Assembly: GCA_002327445.1 (NCBI GenBank)
Contig: DCWA01000045.1
Location: 1 to 46,470 of the forward strand
Direction of reading: 5' to 3'
Origin: Desulfobacteraceae bacterium UBA2174
GTDB taxonomy: Bacteria; Desulfobacterota; Desulfobacteria; Desulfobacterales; UBA2174
DNA: 46,470 bases
Positions 20,372 through 27,824 of this stretch are shown here, in pieces. The position numbers and the translations under genes were made by a program. Positions within the stretch are counted from its first letter, which is position 1; the number at the start of each line of letters is the position of its first letter. The notes beneath the pieces were generated by a model that was given only the letters and a program-made list of their open reading frames with translations, was not told the DNA's origin and made no database searches.

Positions 20372-21654
20372 CAGACCCCCTCCCGGCCCCTGAGCACGCC
20401 GATGTTCTTGAAGAAAGTACCGATCACCCAGACGCCGAAACCGCCGATGACGATGAAAAAGGCATAAATGCCGATGGTGTCCAGCGTCGCGGCGGCGGAC
20501 TTGCTCAGCGGGATGACCTCCATGGCCGCCAGCTTGCCGGGAAGGGCGAACAGGCGGTTGACGAACCCGGCCAGAACGCTCATGGCGTAGAACCCGCGGA
20601 TGGTGACCCCGGGCACCACCTTGGTGACCATGGCGCCGATCTGGATGCCGATCAACGATCCGAGCAGCATCCCCATCGCCAGGGTGTAGAAGATGAAGCC
20701 GTAGATGGCGTACTGGCTGATGGCGGCGTAGCCGGCGGTGAAGACGATCTGGAAGATGTCGGTGCCCACCGTGGTCATGGACGAGACGCCGAGCATGTAG
20801 ACGAAAATGGGAAAGGTGAGAAAGCCGCCGCCCACCCCCATGATGCCGGCCGCCATGCCCACCAGGGCGCCGGAGAGCACGAGAAAGACCCAGGAGATCT
20901 CCCGGCCGCCGGGGACCAGATCATGGTCGAAGCGGACCATCGGCGGCACCCGCATGGCTTGCAGGCGTTTCGGCAGGCTGCCCATCTCGGCGCCTTCGGT
21001 CTTGCTCCCCTTGGCCGGCACACCGGCGCCCATCCGGCGCGCCTTCAGGTAGTCGAGCATGGCGTAGGTGCCCAGAAAACCGAGGATCAACGAATAGATC
21101 GTGGTGATGAAGGCATCGGAGAGCACCGGATTGATCTCGTAGAGGACCCGGTTGACTACCCCGCCCACCGTGGCGCCGATGATCGCGCCGATCAGGAAGA
21201 CCACCGCCAGCGGCACCGAAACGTTGCCGAGCTTGCGGTGGATCACGCTACCCATGATCGCCTTGGCGAAGATGTGGAACAGGTCGGTGCCCACGGCCAG
21301 AATCCCCTTGATGCCCGCGCTCATCAGGGCGGGGGCGATGATGAAGCCGCCGCCGGCGCCGATGCAGCCGGTTATCAACCCGGCGCCGACGCCGATGAGG
21401 ATCGAGACGATGAAGATCCCGGTGGAATAATAGGCCGGGCTGTAGGCGCTCTTGCCGCCCAGCACCGCCGGCAGGGCGCCGGCGATCTCGTCCGCGAAAA
21501 CGATGCCGCCCAGCACCGCCGGCAGCAGGAAGGCCCCGAGCAGCCACAGGCGGCGGCGATCACCGAGAATGGTCCGGGAAGTCTCGATTTCCCAGAGGGC
21601 ATGGGCCTTGGCCCCGGCCATCATCCATTGGCCCCACTGTCTGAAGAAGTTCAT
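20371..21654 (-). CDS. TSUP-family (TauE/SafE) anion exporter, copy 1
   Basis: 427-aa integral membrane protein of the sulfite exporter TauE/SafE family, whose members move sulfite, sulfoacetate, thiosulfate or other anions. The two family repeats are seen as GAGLITGCIGAGGGFIIAPAL and GMAAGIMGVGGGFLTFPIF, each followed by the AVGTDLFHI / TVGTDIFQI motif. A cytoplasmic N-terminal stretch of about 35 residues precedes the first TM. A 60-residue loop (about 205-265) separates the halves. It follows a receiver gene by 25 bp and is coupled to the membrane protein downstream. Substrate unknown. Confidence 0.9.
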   Translation of the reverse strand: MNFFRQWGQWMMAGAKAHALWEIETSRTILGDRRRLWLLGAFLLPAVLGGIVFADEIAGALPAVLGGKSAYSPAYYSTGIFIVSILIGVGAGLITGCIGAGGGFIIAPALMSAGIKGILAVGTDLFHIFAKAIMGSVIHRKLGNVSVPLAVVFLIGAIIGATVGGVVNRVLYEINPVLSDAFITTIYSLILGFLGTYAMLDYLKARRMGAGVPAKGSKTEGAEMGSLPKRLQAMRVPPMVRFDHDLVPGGREISWVFLVLSGALVGMAAGIMGVGGGFLTFPIFVYMLGVSSMTTVGTDIFQIVFTAGYAAISQYAIYGFIFYTLAMGMLLGSLIGIQIGAMVTKVVPGVTIRGFYAMSVLAGFVNRLFALPGKLAAMEVIPLSKSAAATLDTIGIYAFFIVIGGFGVWVIGTFFKNIGVLRGREGV

Positions 21655-21679
21655 GGTGCGGTGTCTCCTTGCCCCGGGA

Positions 21680-22144
21680 TCAATCTGCTAGCGCCCCGGG
21701 CGTTCTTTGGTGTGAATGTTGTTTCTTCAGCAAGCACCGTTTCCGGTAGGCGTCCTGGAGCTTGTAGATCAGCTCGTCGATGTCCACCGGTTTCATCAGG
21801 TAGTCGAAAGCCCCCAGGCCCATCCCCTCCACCGCCGCCTCCAGGCTGGCGTGGCCGGTGAGCATGATCACCTCGATCCCGGGGTAACGCGCCTTGATGC
21901 GCTCCAGCAGGCGGATGCCGTCCATCTGGGGCATGCGGACATCCAGCACCACCACGTCCATCGGTTCGCTTTCCAGGATGGTCAGGGCTTCCCCGGCGCT
22001 TTCGGCGGCCCGGACATCGATGCGCCGGCGCCGCAGGCGCTTGATGAGGGTGTCGAGGAAATCCGCTTCGTCATCGACGATCAAAACCTTGCACCCGTTG
22101 AGGGGAGTCGATTCCGACGGCAGCGGCTGGCGGTATGGGTCCAT
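21680..22144 (-). CDS. Stand-alone receiver protein
   Basis: A 154-aa receiver: VLIVDDEADF, phosphoacceptor D68 in VLDVRMPQMDG, LTGH and LMKPVD. There is no output domain; a basic tail of about 25 residues follows. It is closely similar to the receivers at 22928-23359 and 35888-36256. First gene after the sigma-54 promoter at 22187-22201 and upstream of the TSUP operon. It may act by partner binding or as a phosphate sink. Confidence 0.9.
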   Translation of the reverse strand: MDPYRQPLPSESTPLNGCKVLIVDDEADFLDTLIKRLRRRRIDVRAAESAGEALTILESEPMDVVVLDVRMPQMDGIRLLERIKARYPGIEVIMLTGHASLEAAVEGMGLGAFDYLMKPVDIDELIYKLQDAYRKRCLLKKQHSHQRTPGALAD

Positions 22145-22186
22145 GGTCGTTCTCCGGAATGCTGTTCAGGTTCCGCCATCGATAAA

Positions 22187-22201
22187 GCAACCCCTATGCC
22201 A
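22187..22201 (-). promoter_or_regulatory. Sigma-54 promoter of the receiver-TSUP operon
   Basis: The minus strand reads TGGCATAGGGGTTGC, matching -24 GG and -12 GC with exact spacing. The predicted start near 22176 lies about 30 nt before the receiver ATG at 22144. Confidence 0.75.
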
Positions 22202-22268
22202 TGGGCCTTCGATTCCCGAACGCCTTTGTCTGAAACGCTGGCCGTCGATGACGGGGATCGGTGGGACG

Positions 22269-22313
22269 CTGGAAAAATCCAGCGGCTGTCGGAATTTTTT
22301 CCAGCCTGTAAAA
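22269..22313. promoter_or_regulatory. Candidate enhancer region with two palindromes
   Basis: TTTTCCAGCCTGTAAAA (22297-22313) is centred at 22305, 105 bp upstream of the -24 element. It closely matches the palindrome at 33835-33851 and resembles that at 14007-14021. A second inverted repeat, GCTGG-N5-CCAGC (22269-22283), lies closer to the promoter. Confidence 0.5.
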
Positions 22314-22362
22314 AGGAATCCGCGGTGGGGAATAGGACGTGAAGGGGCGGCAAATGCGGAAG

Positions 22363-22391
22363 CGATCCCACTCTGGCGCTCGGGATGACAG
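22363..22391 (-). repeat. Short dispersed intergenic repeat
   Basis: Read on the minus strand it begins GTCATCCCGAGCGCC and ends in GGGATC. The same start and end words flank the repeat at 30582-30611, so this looks like a dispersed intergenic repeat family. Confidence 0.45.
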
Positions 22392-22415
22392 GAGAAAAAT
22401 GCCCCTCTGAAATGT

Positions 22416-22826
22416 TCAGCCGTTTGGCTCCTTGCGGAACCGGCTTGCCACGGCCGTCCGGATTTTCTCCATCAGCCGATCCAGATCGCAAGGCTTGGCG
22501 AGAAAATCGAAGGCGCCCCCGGCCAGGCCCCGTTGGGCGGCTTCGCTGGCCCCGTGCCCGCTGAGCAAAATCACCGGCAGGTCCGGATCGATGATCTTGA
22601 TGACCTTGAGGACCTCCAGGCCGTCCATGTCGACCATTTTCAGATCCAGAAGCACCGCGTCATAGTCGCAATGACGCAGTTTTTGAATCCCCTGCTGGCC
22701 GCTGAACGCCTTTTCGACGCACAGCCCGCGCCGTGACAGGCGCTTGGCGAGCACTTCGACGAACACGATTTCATCGTCGATGATCAGCAGACGAATGGCC
22801 GCGGGCAGTGATACGGTGTCGCTCAT
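22416..22826 (-). CDS. Stand-alone receiver protein
   Basis: 136-aa receiver with LLIIDDEIVF, phosphoacceptor D61 in LLDLKMVDMDG, LSGHG and LAKPCD. The canonical MP after the phosphoacceptor is replaced by MV. I chose MSDTVSL at 22826; the longer frame to 22901 has an atypical N-terminus. It lies between two other receiver genes with about 100 bp upstream and 270 bp downstream. No output domain. Confidence 0.88.
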   Translation of the reverse strand: MSDTVSLPAAIRLLIIDDEIVFVEVLAKRLSRRGLCVEKAFSGQQGIQKLRHCDYDAVLLDLKMVDMDGLEVLKVIKIIDPDLPVILLSGHGASEAAQRGLAGGAFDFLAKPCDLDRLMEKIRTAVASRFRKEPNG

Positions 22827-22927
22827 GGACAGCACTCGTTTTCCAGCACCCCGGCTAATGATCCGTGGCCGCGCCAAAGGGCGAGGACCGCCTTGGATCA
22901 CGGCAGGAAGTGCCCATTGGTGACTTT

Positions 22928-23359
22928 TCAGGCCCGGCGCGCCGTAATCTCCCGCACCCGGGCCTCGACGATCCGTTCCTCCCGCCGGCGTTTGACGGCG
23001 GCCGCTTCGTTGACCTTGGCCAGCAGCACCTCGATGTCGCAGGGTTTCATCAGATAGTCGAAGGCGCCTTTTTTCATCCCTTCGATACCCGATTCCACCG
23101 TGGCGTGGCCGGTGAGCATGATCACTTCCACCAGCGGAAAGCGACGGCGGATTTCCGCCAAGGTTTCAATCCCGTCCATCCCCGGCATCTTGACATCCAG
23201 GATCACCACCTCGATGTCCCCATCGGAGGCCAGACGGTTCAGCGCCTCCTCGCCGCTGCAGGCCTCCCGGATCTCCACGTCCCGTCGGGTCAAACGGCGC
23301 GCCAGCGCCTCAACGAACCCCATCTCATCGTCGACGATCAATACCGTTGCTACCGCCAT
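22928..23359 (-). CDS. Stand-alone receiver protein, partner of the dCache kinase
   Basis: 143-aa receiver: VLIVDDEMGF, phosphoacceptor D55 in ILDVKMPGMDG, LTGHA, LMKPCD, and a basic C-terminal helix rich in Arg. The ATG at 23359 has GGAG upstream. It follows the dCache kinase gene by about 38 bp and is probably its direct partner. The same kinase-receiver pairing recurs at 34181-36256. Confidence 0.9.
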   Translation of the reverse strand: MAVATVLIVDDEMGFVEALARRLTRRDVEIREACSGEEALNRLASDGDIEVVILDVKMPGMDGIETLAEIRRRFPLVEVIMLTGHATVESGIEGMKKGAFDYLMKPCDIEVLLAKVNEAAAVKRRREERIVEARVREITARRA

Positions 23360-23397
23360 GGTCTCTTTCTCCTTCCGTGTGCTCAGCGGATGGTCCA

Positions 23398-25089
23398 TCA
23401 CGAGGTTGTCGGGGGCACCGGCACCACCACCCGGAAAGTGGTCCCCTGGCCGACGCGGCTGTCCACCTCGATGCGGCCCCCCATCTTCTTGATGATGCCG
23501 TAGCAAATCGAGAGTCCCAGCCCCGTGCCCTGCCCGACGGGCTTGGTGGTAAAAAACGGATCGAATATCCGCTCCAAATTGGCCGCGGGAATCCCCGGTC
23601 CGGTATCCTGCACCCCGATGACGATCCACGGACCGTCCACCTCGCTGAACACCGTGAGCCGTCCGCCGTCCTTGGCCATGGCCTGCAGCGCGTTATTGAC
23701 CAGGTTGAGGACGACCTGGTGCATTTCGGTTTCCGACCCCGACAGCGGCGGCAGGTCCGGCGCCAGAACGGTTTCCACCTCGATGTGGGTGAACTTCGCC
23801 TGTTGGGCCACCAGGCGGATGACGTCTTCGATGATCTGGTTGATATCCAGCAGACGGATGCTGCCATCGCTGCCGCGAGCGAAACTGAGCAGCTTGGCGG
23901 TGATCTCCTTGCACCGCCTGCCCTGGGTGTGGATCTGCTGGAGGGCCCGCTGGATTTCGGCCCGGTCCTCGGGTTCGCTGATCCGCTCGTCTTCCATCAG
24001 GTCCTGGATCCAACCGGCCTCCTCGATCATCACGGCCACCGGGTTGTTGATCTCGTGGGCCACCCCGGCGGCCAGCTCCCCGATTCCGGCGAGTTTGCTG
24101 GTTTCGATGACCTGCCGGCGCATGATCTCCTTTTCACGGTCGGCCTTGGTCACCCGGGAGGCCATGCGCCGCGAGATCACCAGGGCCATGACGACGATCA
24201 GCATCCCGCCAAGGATGAAAAAAAACAGGGACATCTTCTCGGCCCGACGGAGTTGATGAAAGGCATCGGCCGCCTGCTGACGATAGACGAGGAGCCAGTT
24301 GCGGTCCTTGAGCAGCCCGGTCACATAGATGCTGCGCACCCCGTTTTCATCGGGATGGGAATAGACGTGGATCTTTCGGGACGGGTCCACCGCGCAGGTC
24401 TGATACCCGCCAAAAACCTTCTCGGCGGCGATGGGGGACGCCGGGCCGGTGGTCTGGAATTCCCCGTCCCGATTGACGATGAACGCCACCCCGGTGGCGC
24501 CGATATGAATGCCGCCCACCAGCTTGTTGAAGGCCTCGAAATCGATGGTGGCCCGGAGCACCCAGGCATCTTGTCCCTCGCCGCTGCACACGGCCACAAT
24601 GAAATGGGGCAATCCGCGCAGACCGAGAAACACATCGCTGATGACCGCCCGTTCCGCCATGGCCTGCTGAAACCAGGCGGCCCCGGCATATTCGGCTTGG
24701 CCCAGTTTGAAAGGGCCGGCGTAGGAGATCTGCCGCCCCCGGGCGTCGATGACCCCCAGATCCACGAAGGTGGCCCCGTAGGCACCCTGCAGAAACGCCA
24801 ACTGACGTTGCAGGAAGGCTTCTTCGGAAAGCGTGTCCCGGCCGAAGCTCTGGGCCAAAAAGCGGACATCGGCCAGACGGGCATGAAGAAATGCGTCGAT
24901 CTGCTGCTTGTGTTTGCGCACCATCTCCACGAGGTGATCTTCCACCTTTTGGCGGTAAACGCCGCGGAACTGAAGATAAATGGTGAGGCTGACGAGCAAC
25001 ACCGGAACGTAGGAGACCACGAGAATGGTCAGGAACATTTTACGCGCCAGCAACGTGTATTCGGGGTGCATCTGTCGGGTTTCGTCCAT
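23398..25089 (-). CDS. dCache membrane sensor histidine kinase, copy 1
   Basis: 563 aa. TM1 at about 17-40, periplasmic dCache-like sensor at 45-280, TM2 at about 287-308, coiled linker, HisKA with AGVAHEINNPVA (H345), then HATPase with NLVNNALQAM, DTGPGIP and GTGLGLS. A paralogue at 34181-35851 shares the architecture and many motifs (VDLGVID, YAGPF, PHFI, WILRATID-like). The sensor probably reads a small extracytoplasmic ligand. A sigma-54 promoter lies about 120 bp upstream of the start. Confidence 0.93.
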   Translation of the reverse strand: MDETRQMHPEYTLLARKMFLTILVVSYVPVLLVSLTIYLQFRGVYRQKVEDHLVEMVRKHKQQIDAFLHARLADVRFLAQSFGRDTLSEEAFLQRQLAFLQGAYGATFVDLGVIDARGRQISYAGPFKLGQAEYAGAAWFQQAMAERAVISDVFLGLRGLPHFIVAVCSGEGQDAWVLRATIDFEAFNKLVGGIHIGATGVAFIVNRDGEFQTTGPASPIAAEKVFGGYQTCAVDPSRKIHVYSHPDENGVRSIYVTGLLKDRNWLLVYRQQAADAFHQLRRAEKMSLFFFILGGMLIVVMALVISRRMASRVTKADREKEIMRRQVIETSKLAGIGELAAGVAHEINNPVAVMIEEAGWIQDLMEDERISEPEDRAEIQRALQQIHTQGRRCKEITAKLLSFARGSDGSIRLLDINQIIEDVIRLVAQQAKFTHIEVETVLAPDLPPLSGSETEMHQVVLNLVNNALQAMAKDGGRLTVFSEVDGPWIVIGVQDTGPGIPAANLERIFDPFFTTKPVGQGTGLGLSICYGIIKKMGGRIEVDSRVGQGTTFRVVVPVPPTTS

Positions 25090-25210
25090 GGTCGTCCCGT
25101 TTTCAGCGCCGAGCTGAAACGCCAGCGTACTGTCTCCCGCATCGGTTCAGCATCTCGGGGGAATCGGCCTCCCCGTTCAGATGATTTTCGCAGATACCTC
25201 ACCAAGGCCA

Positions 25211-25225
25211 GCAATCGGCATGCCA
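25211..25225 (-). promoter_or_regulatory. Sigma-54 promoter of the dCache kinase-receiver unit
   Basis: The minus strand reads TGGCATGCCGATTGC with exact -24/-12 spacing. It lies in the 143-bp gap between PEP-synthase-like copy 2 and the kinase. The leader would be about 110 nt. Only a weak half-site (ACAGCC near 25325-25330, inside coding sequence) stands at the distance where other promoters have a palindrome. Confidence 0.7.
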
Positions 25226-25232
25226 ACCTGAT

Positions 25233-27824
25233 CTATCCATGATTTTCCTTCTGGATCGCCATGGCCACCGGATCCACCATGGCGTCGTCGGCCATGAGCA
25301 TGTCCATCTGGCGGGTCTGGATCAACAGCCGCCCCAGGGTGTCGAGGCGCCGGACCAACAGATCCGCCGGCTGCTTGGACAGGCGCGCCGTGACCCGGTC
25401 GCCCACCGCATCCACCCAAAAGCCCAGGTCCACCAACACCCGTTGGATCACCCGCACCCGCCGATGACGTCGTTGGGCGTCGGCGGCCCCCCCCTTGAAC
25501 TCGAAGTTGATGTAGTTCTTGGCCGGGTTGGCGCTGCAGAAGCTGTCCAGAATGCTGTAATGGTAGCCCACCCGGGAGCTGAAGTTGAGATAGACGTCGC
25601 TGACGATGGCGTAGCTGCGGTCGCCGAAACGTTCGCTGCCGAGCCGGGGCGGGTCCAAGAGCTGGCGTCCCATCACGGACCAGAAGCCGCCCAGATTCAC
25701 CGGCCGGGGCTCCTTGTGCTCACCGGTGCGGGCTTCAAGCATCCCGATCACTAGCGCTCTCAGGGGGACCGAGCGTACCTGATCCAGCGTCACCGCCCGC
25801 AGATCCGCCGCCTCCCGGCACAACCCACCACCCAGGTCGATGAGATACAAATCGATGGGCAGGGGCGCCTCGAGGCGCACGGCCCCCTGGCCCGCTTCGG
25901 CGACCTGGTCACCGAGCTGAAAGAGCGCCTCGTAGGCCTTTTCGTGGATGTAACGCATGATATCGTGAATGGTCAGGCAGTTGCGCGGTACGAAAGCCGG
26001 CGACCCGGGATCCACCAGGTGCAGGGGCAGGATCCGCTCGGCGCGTCGTTTCAGGGCCCGGTGTGCGGCACCATCGCCGGCAGCATCGTCATCGGCCGGG
26101 GTCCGCTCCACCAGGCGCGCCACCCGGCCCTCGTAGATGCGGCCGTGGTCGGCATCGACGGTGACCAGCGTTCCCGGCACCAGTCGTTCGGCGGCCCCGG
26201 CCAGGTGAACGAGGGTCGGCACCATGTATTCCCGGGCCAGGCAGGCCATGTGTCCGGTGACGCTGCCGGCCTCGGTGACGATGGCGCGAGCCCGGTCCAT
26301 CACCATCACCAACTGCGGGGAACTGTGGGGCGCCACCAGCACCGCGCCTTCCGGAAAAGCGACGAGATCGGCCTGGTTTCTCACGATGGCCACTGGCCCG
26401 GCGCCGACACCGGGGCAGGCGGTTTCGCCGCCGCTAAGAATTACCCGGTACCCTTCAGCCGGCGCCGCCGCCTCCGGTTGCGCCGGGCCGGCGGACGGAT
26501 CGATGCGCAGGGGGCGCGCCTGGAGAATCACCAGACGACCGGTTGGCTCCAGCGTCCATTCCACGTCCTGGGCCGAGCCGAAGTGCGCCTCGATGGCCAT
26601 CCCGTGGCCCGCCAGGCGCACGGCCGCCTCGTCGCAGAGCGCCGGTGCCGACTGCCGGGGAGCGTCCACCCCGACCTCGCGGAGGTTCCCATCGGCAGCA
26701 ACCGTCAGCATGACCGGCTTGGCGCCCACTTCCCGCTCCAGCAGCGCCGGTATCGGGCCTTTGCTCAAAACGAACCGGTCCGGCGGCACCACCCCGTCAA
26801 CGGCATAGGGCCCCAGCCCCCAGACGGCCTGGATGAGAATCCGGTCGTCGCCCGCATCGAGGGGGCTGCGGGTGTACATTACCCCGCTGGCCTCGGCGGA
26901 AATCATCTCCTGGCAGGCCACCGCCATGGCCGCCGCCTGAAATACAAACCCCATGTGCAGCCGGTACGCGATGGCTCGGTCGGTGAAGAGGCTCGCCACG
27001 ATCTCCTTGTAGGCATTGACGATTTTTTCGCCGGCGACGTTGAGGCGCGTGGCGTACTGGCCGGCAAAAGACAGGGCGCCGTCTTCGCCGATGGCCGAGG
27101 AGCGTACGGAAAACCGCCGCGGCATCCCATCGGGCGCCGGTCCCAAAACATCTACGGCCCGGGCGATAGCCCTTTGCAGGTCTTCAGGGACTTCGGCTGC
27201 CATGATGAGGCGACGGATTTCGGCCCCCACGGCCACGATGGTTTCCGTCTCGTAGATATCGAGCTTCTGCTTGCGGGCGGCGATGGCCTCGGCCAGGCGA
27301 TTATGGGCCAGGAACCGCTCGAAGGCCGCCGTGGTGATGGCGAACCCCCGGGGAATGGGCAGGCCAAGCCGGGTGCCGATCTCGGCGAGGTTGGCGTTTT
27401 TGCCGCCCACCGCCGGAAGCGCCTCCGCGCTCAACACATCATATTGAATCACCAGGGCCGGCGGGGATGTCCCCGGTGCCACCGCCGAGTCCGAATCCAC
27501 CCCCTTGCCGATGGCATTCAAACGAGCTCCCAGCTCTGCCTGAGGCCGCCCGCAGATGGCGGCGAAGCTGCGAATCATGCGACCGGTGTGAAACAGGGAC
27601 CGCAACCAGACCGCCTCGATATAGCCGGGACCGAAGGCGAGACGGCTCCGGAGCTTGGCTTCGATGTCGGCCATGATGCCGAGCAGTTCGGCGTTGGATT
27701 CGAGCAATACCTTGAAATTTTCGTATTTTTGGCGAAACCGGTCCGGCACCCGAGCCCCGGGCTGCATCTGCATGCTTCCCGCGCTGCCCCGGCAGCCGCT
27801 GATCCAGCGGATAATCCGTTTCAC
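25233..27824 (-). CDS. PEP-synthase-like ATP-grasp/phosphohistidine protein with novel C-terminal domain, copy 2
   Basis: 863 aa from the GTG at 27824, which has AAGGGGGG upstream and overlaps the activator stop by 4 nt. With this start the catalytic histidine (TEAGSVTGHMACLAREY) is residue 525, the same number as in copy 1, which supports the choice. Domain order matches copy 1: helical N-terminus (KYENFKVLLESN), ATP-binding domain (VGGKNANLAEIG, FSVRSSAIGEDGALSFAGQY, GVMYTRSPL, DVEWTLEPTGRLVILQARPL), phosphohistidine domain, then the unfamiliar C-terminal domain with IHDIMRYIHEKA, SRVGYHY, FEFKGGAADAQRR and TRQMDMLMA. No PEP/pyruvate TIM barrel is seen. Cotranscribed with the membrane activator. 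Confidence 0.85.
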   Translation of the reverse strand: MKRIIRWISGCRGSAGSMQMQPGARVPDRFRQKYENFKVLLESNAELLGIMADIEAKLRSRLAFGPGYIEAVWLRSLFHTGRMIRSFAAICGRPQAELGARLNAIGKGVDSDSAVAPGTSPPALVIQYDVLSAEALPAVGGKNANLAEIGTRLGLPIPRGFAITTAAFERFLAHNRLAEAIAARKQKLDIYETETIVAVGAEIRRLIMAAEVPEDLQRAIARAVDVLGPAPDGMPRRFSVRSSAIGEDGALSFAGQYATRLNVAGEKIVNAYKEIVASLFTDRAIAYRLHMGFVFQAAAMAVACQEMISAEASGVMYTRSPLDAGDDRILIQAVWGLGPYAVDGVVPPDRFVLSKGPIPALLEREVGAKPVMLTVAADGNLREVGVDAPRQSAPALCDEAAVRLAGHGMAIEAHFGSAQDVEWTLEPTGRLVILQARPLRIDPSAGPAQPEAAAPAEGYRVILSGGETACPGVGAGPVAIVRNQADLVAFPEGAVLVAPHSSPQLVMVMDRARAIVTEAGSVTGHMACLAREYMVPTLVHLAGAAERLVPGTLVTVDADHGRIYEGRVARLVERTPADDDAAGDGAAHRALKRRAERILPLHLVDPGSPAFVPRNCLTIHDIMRYIHEKAYEALFQLGDQVAEAGQGAVRLEAPLPIDLYLIDLGGGLCREAADLRAVTLDQVRSVPLRALVIGMLEARTGEHKEPRPVNLGGFWSVMGRQLLDPPRLGSERFGDRSYAIVSDVYLNFSSRVGYHYSILDSFCSANPAKNYINFEFKGGAADAQRRHRRVRVIQRVLVDLGFWVDAVGDRVTARLSKQPADLLVRRLDTLGRLLIQTRQMDMLMADDAMVDPVAMAIQKENHG

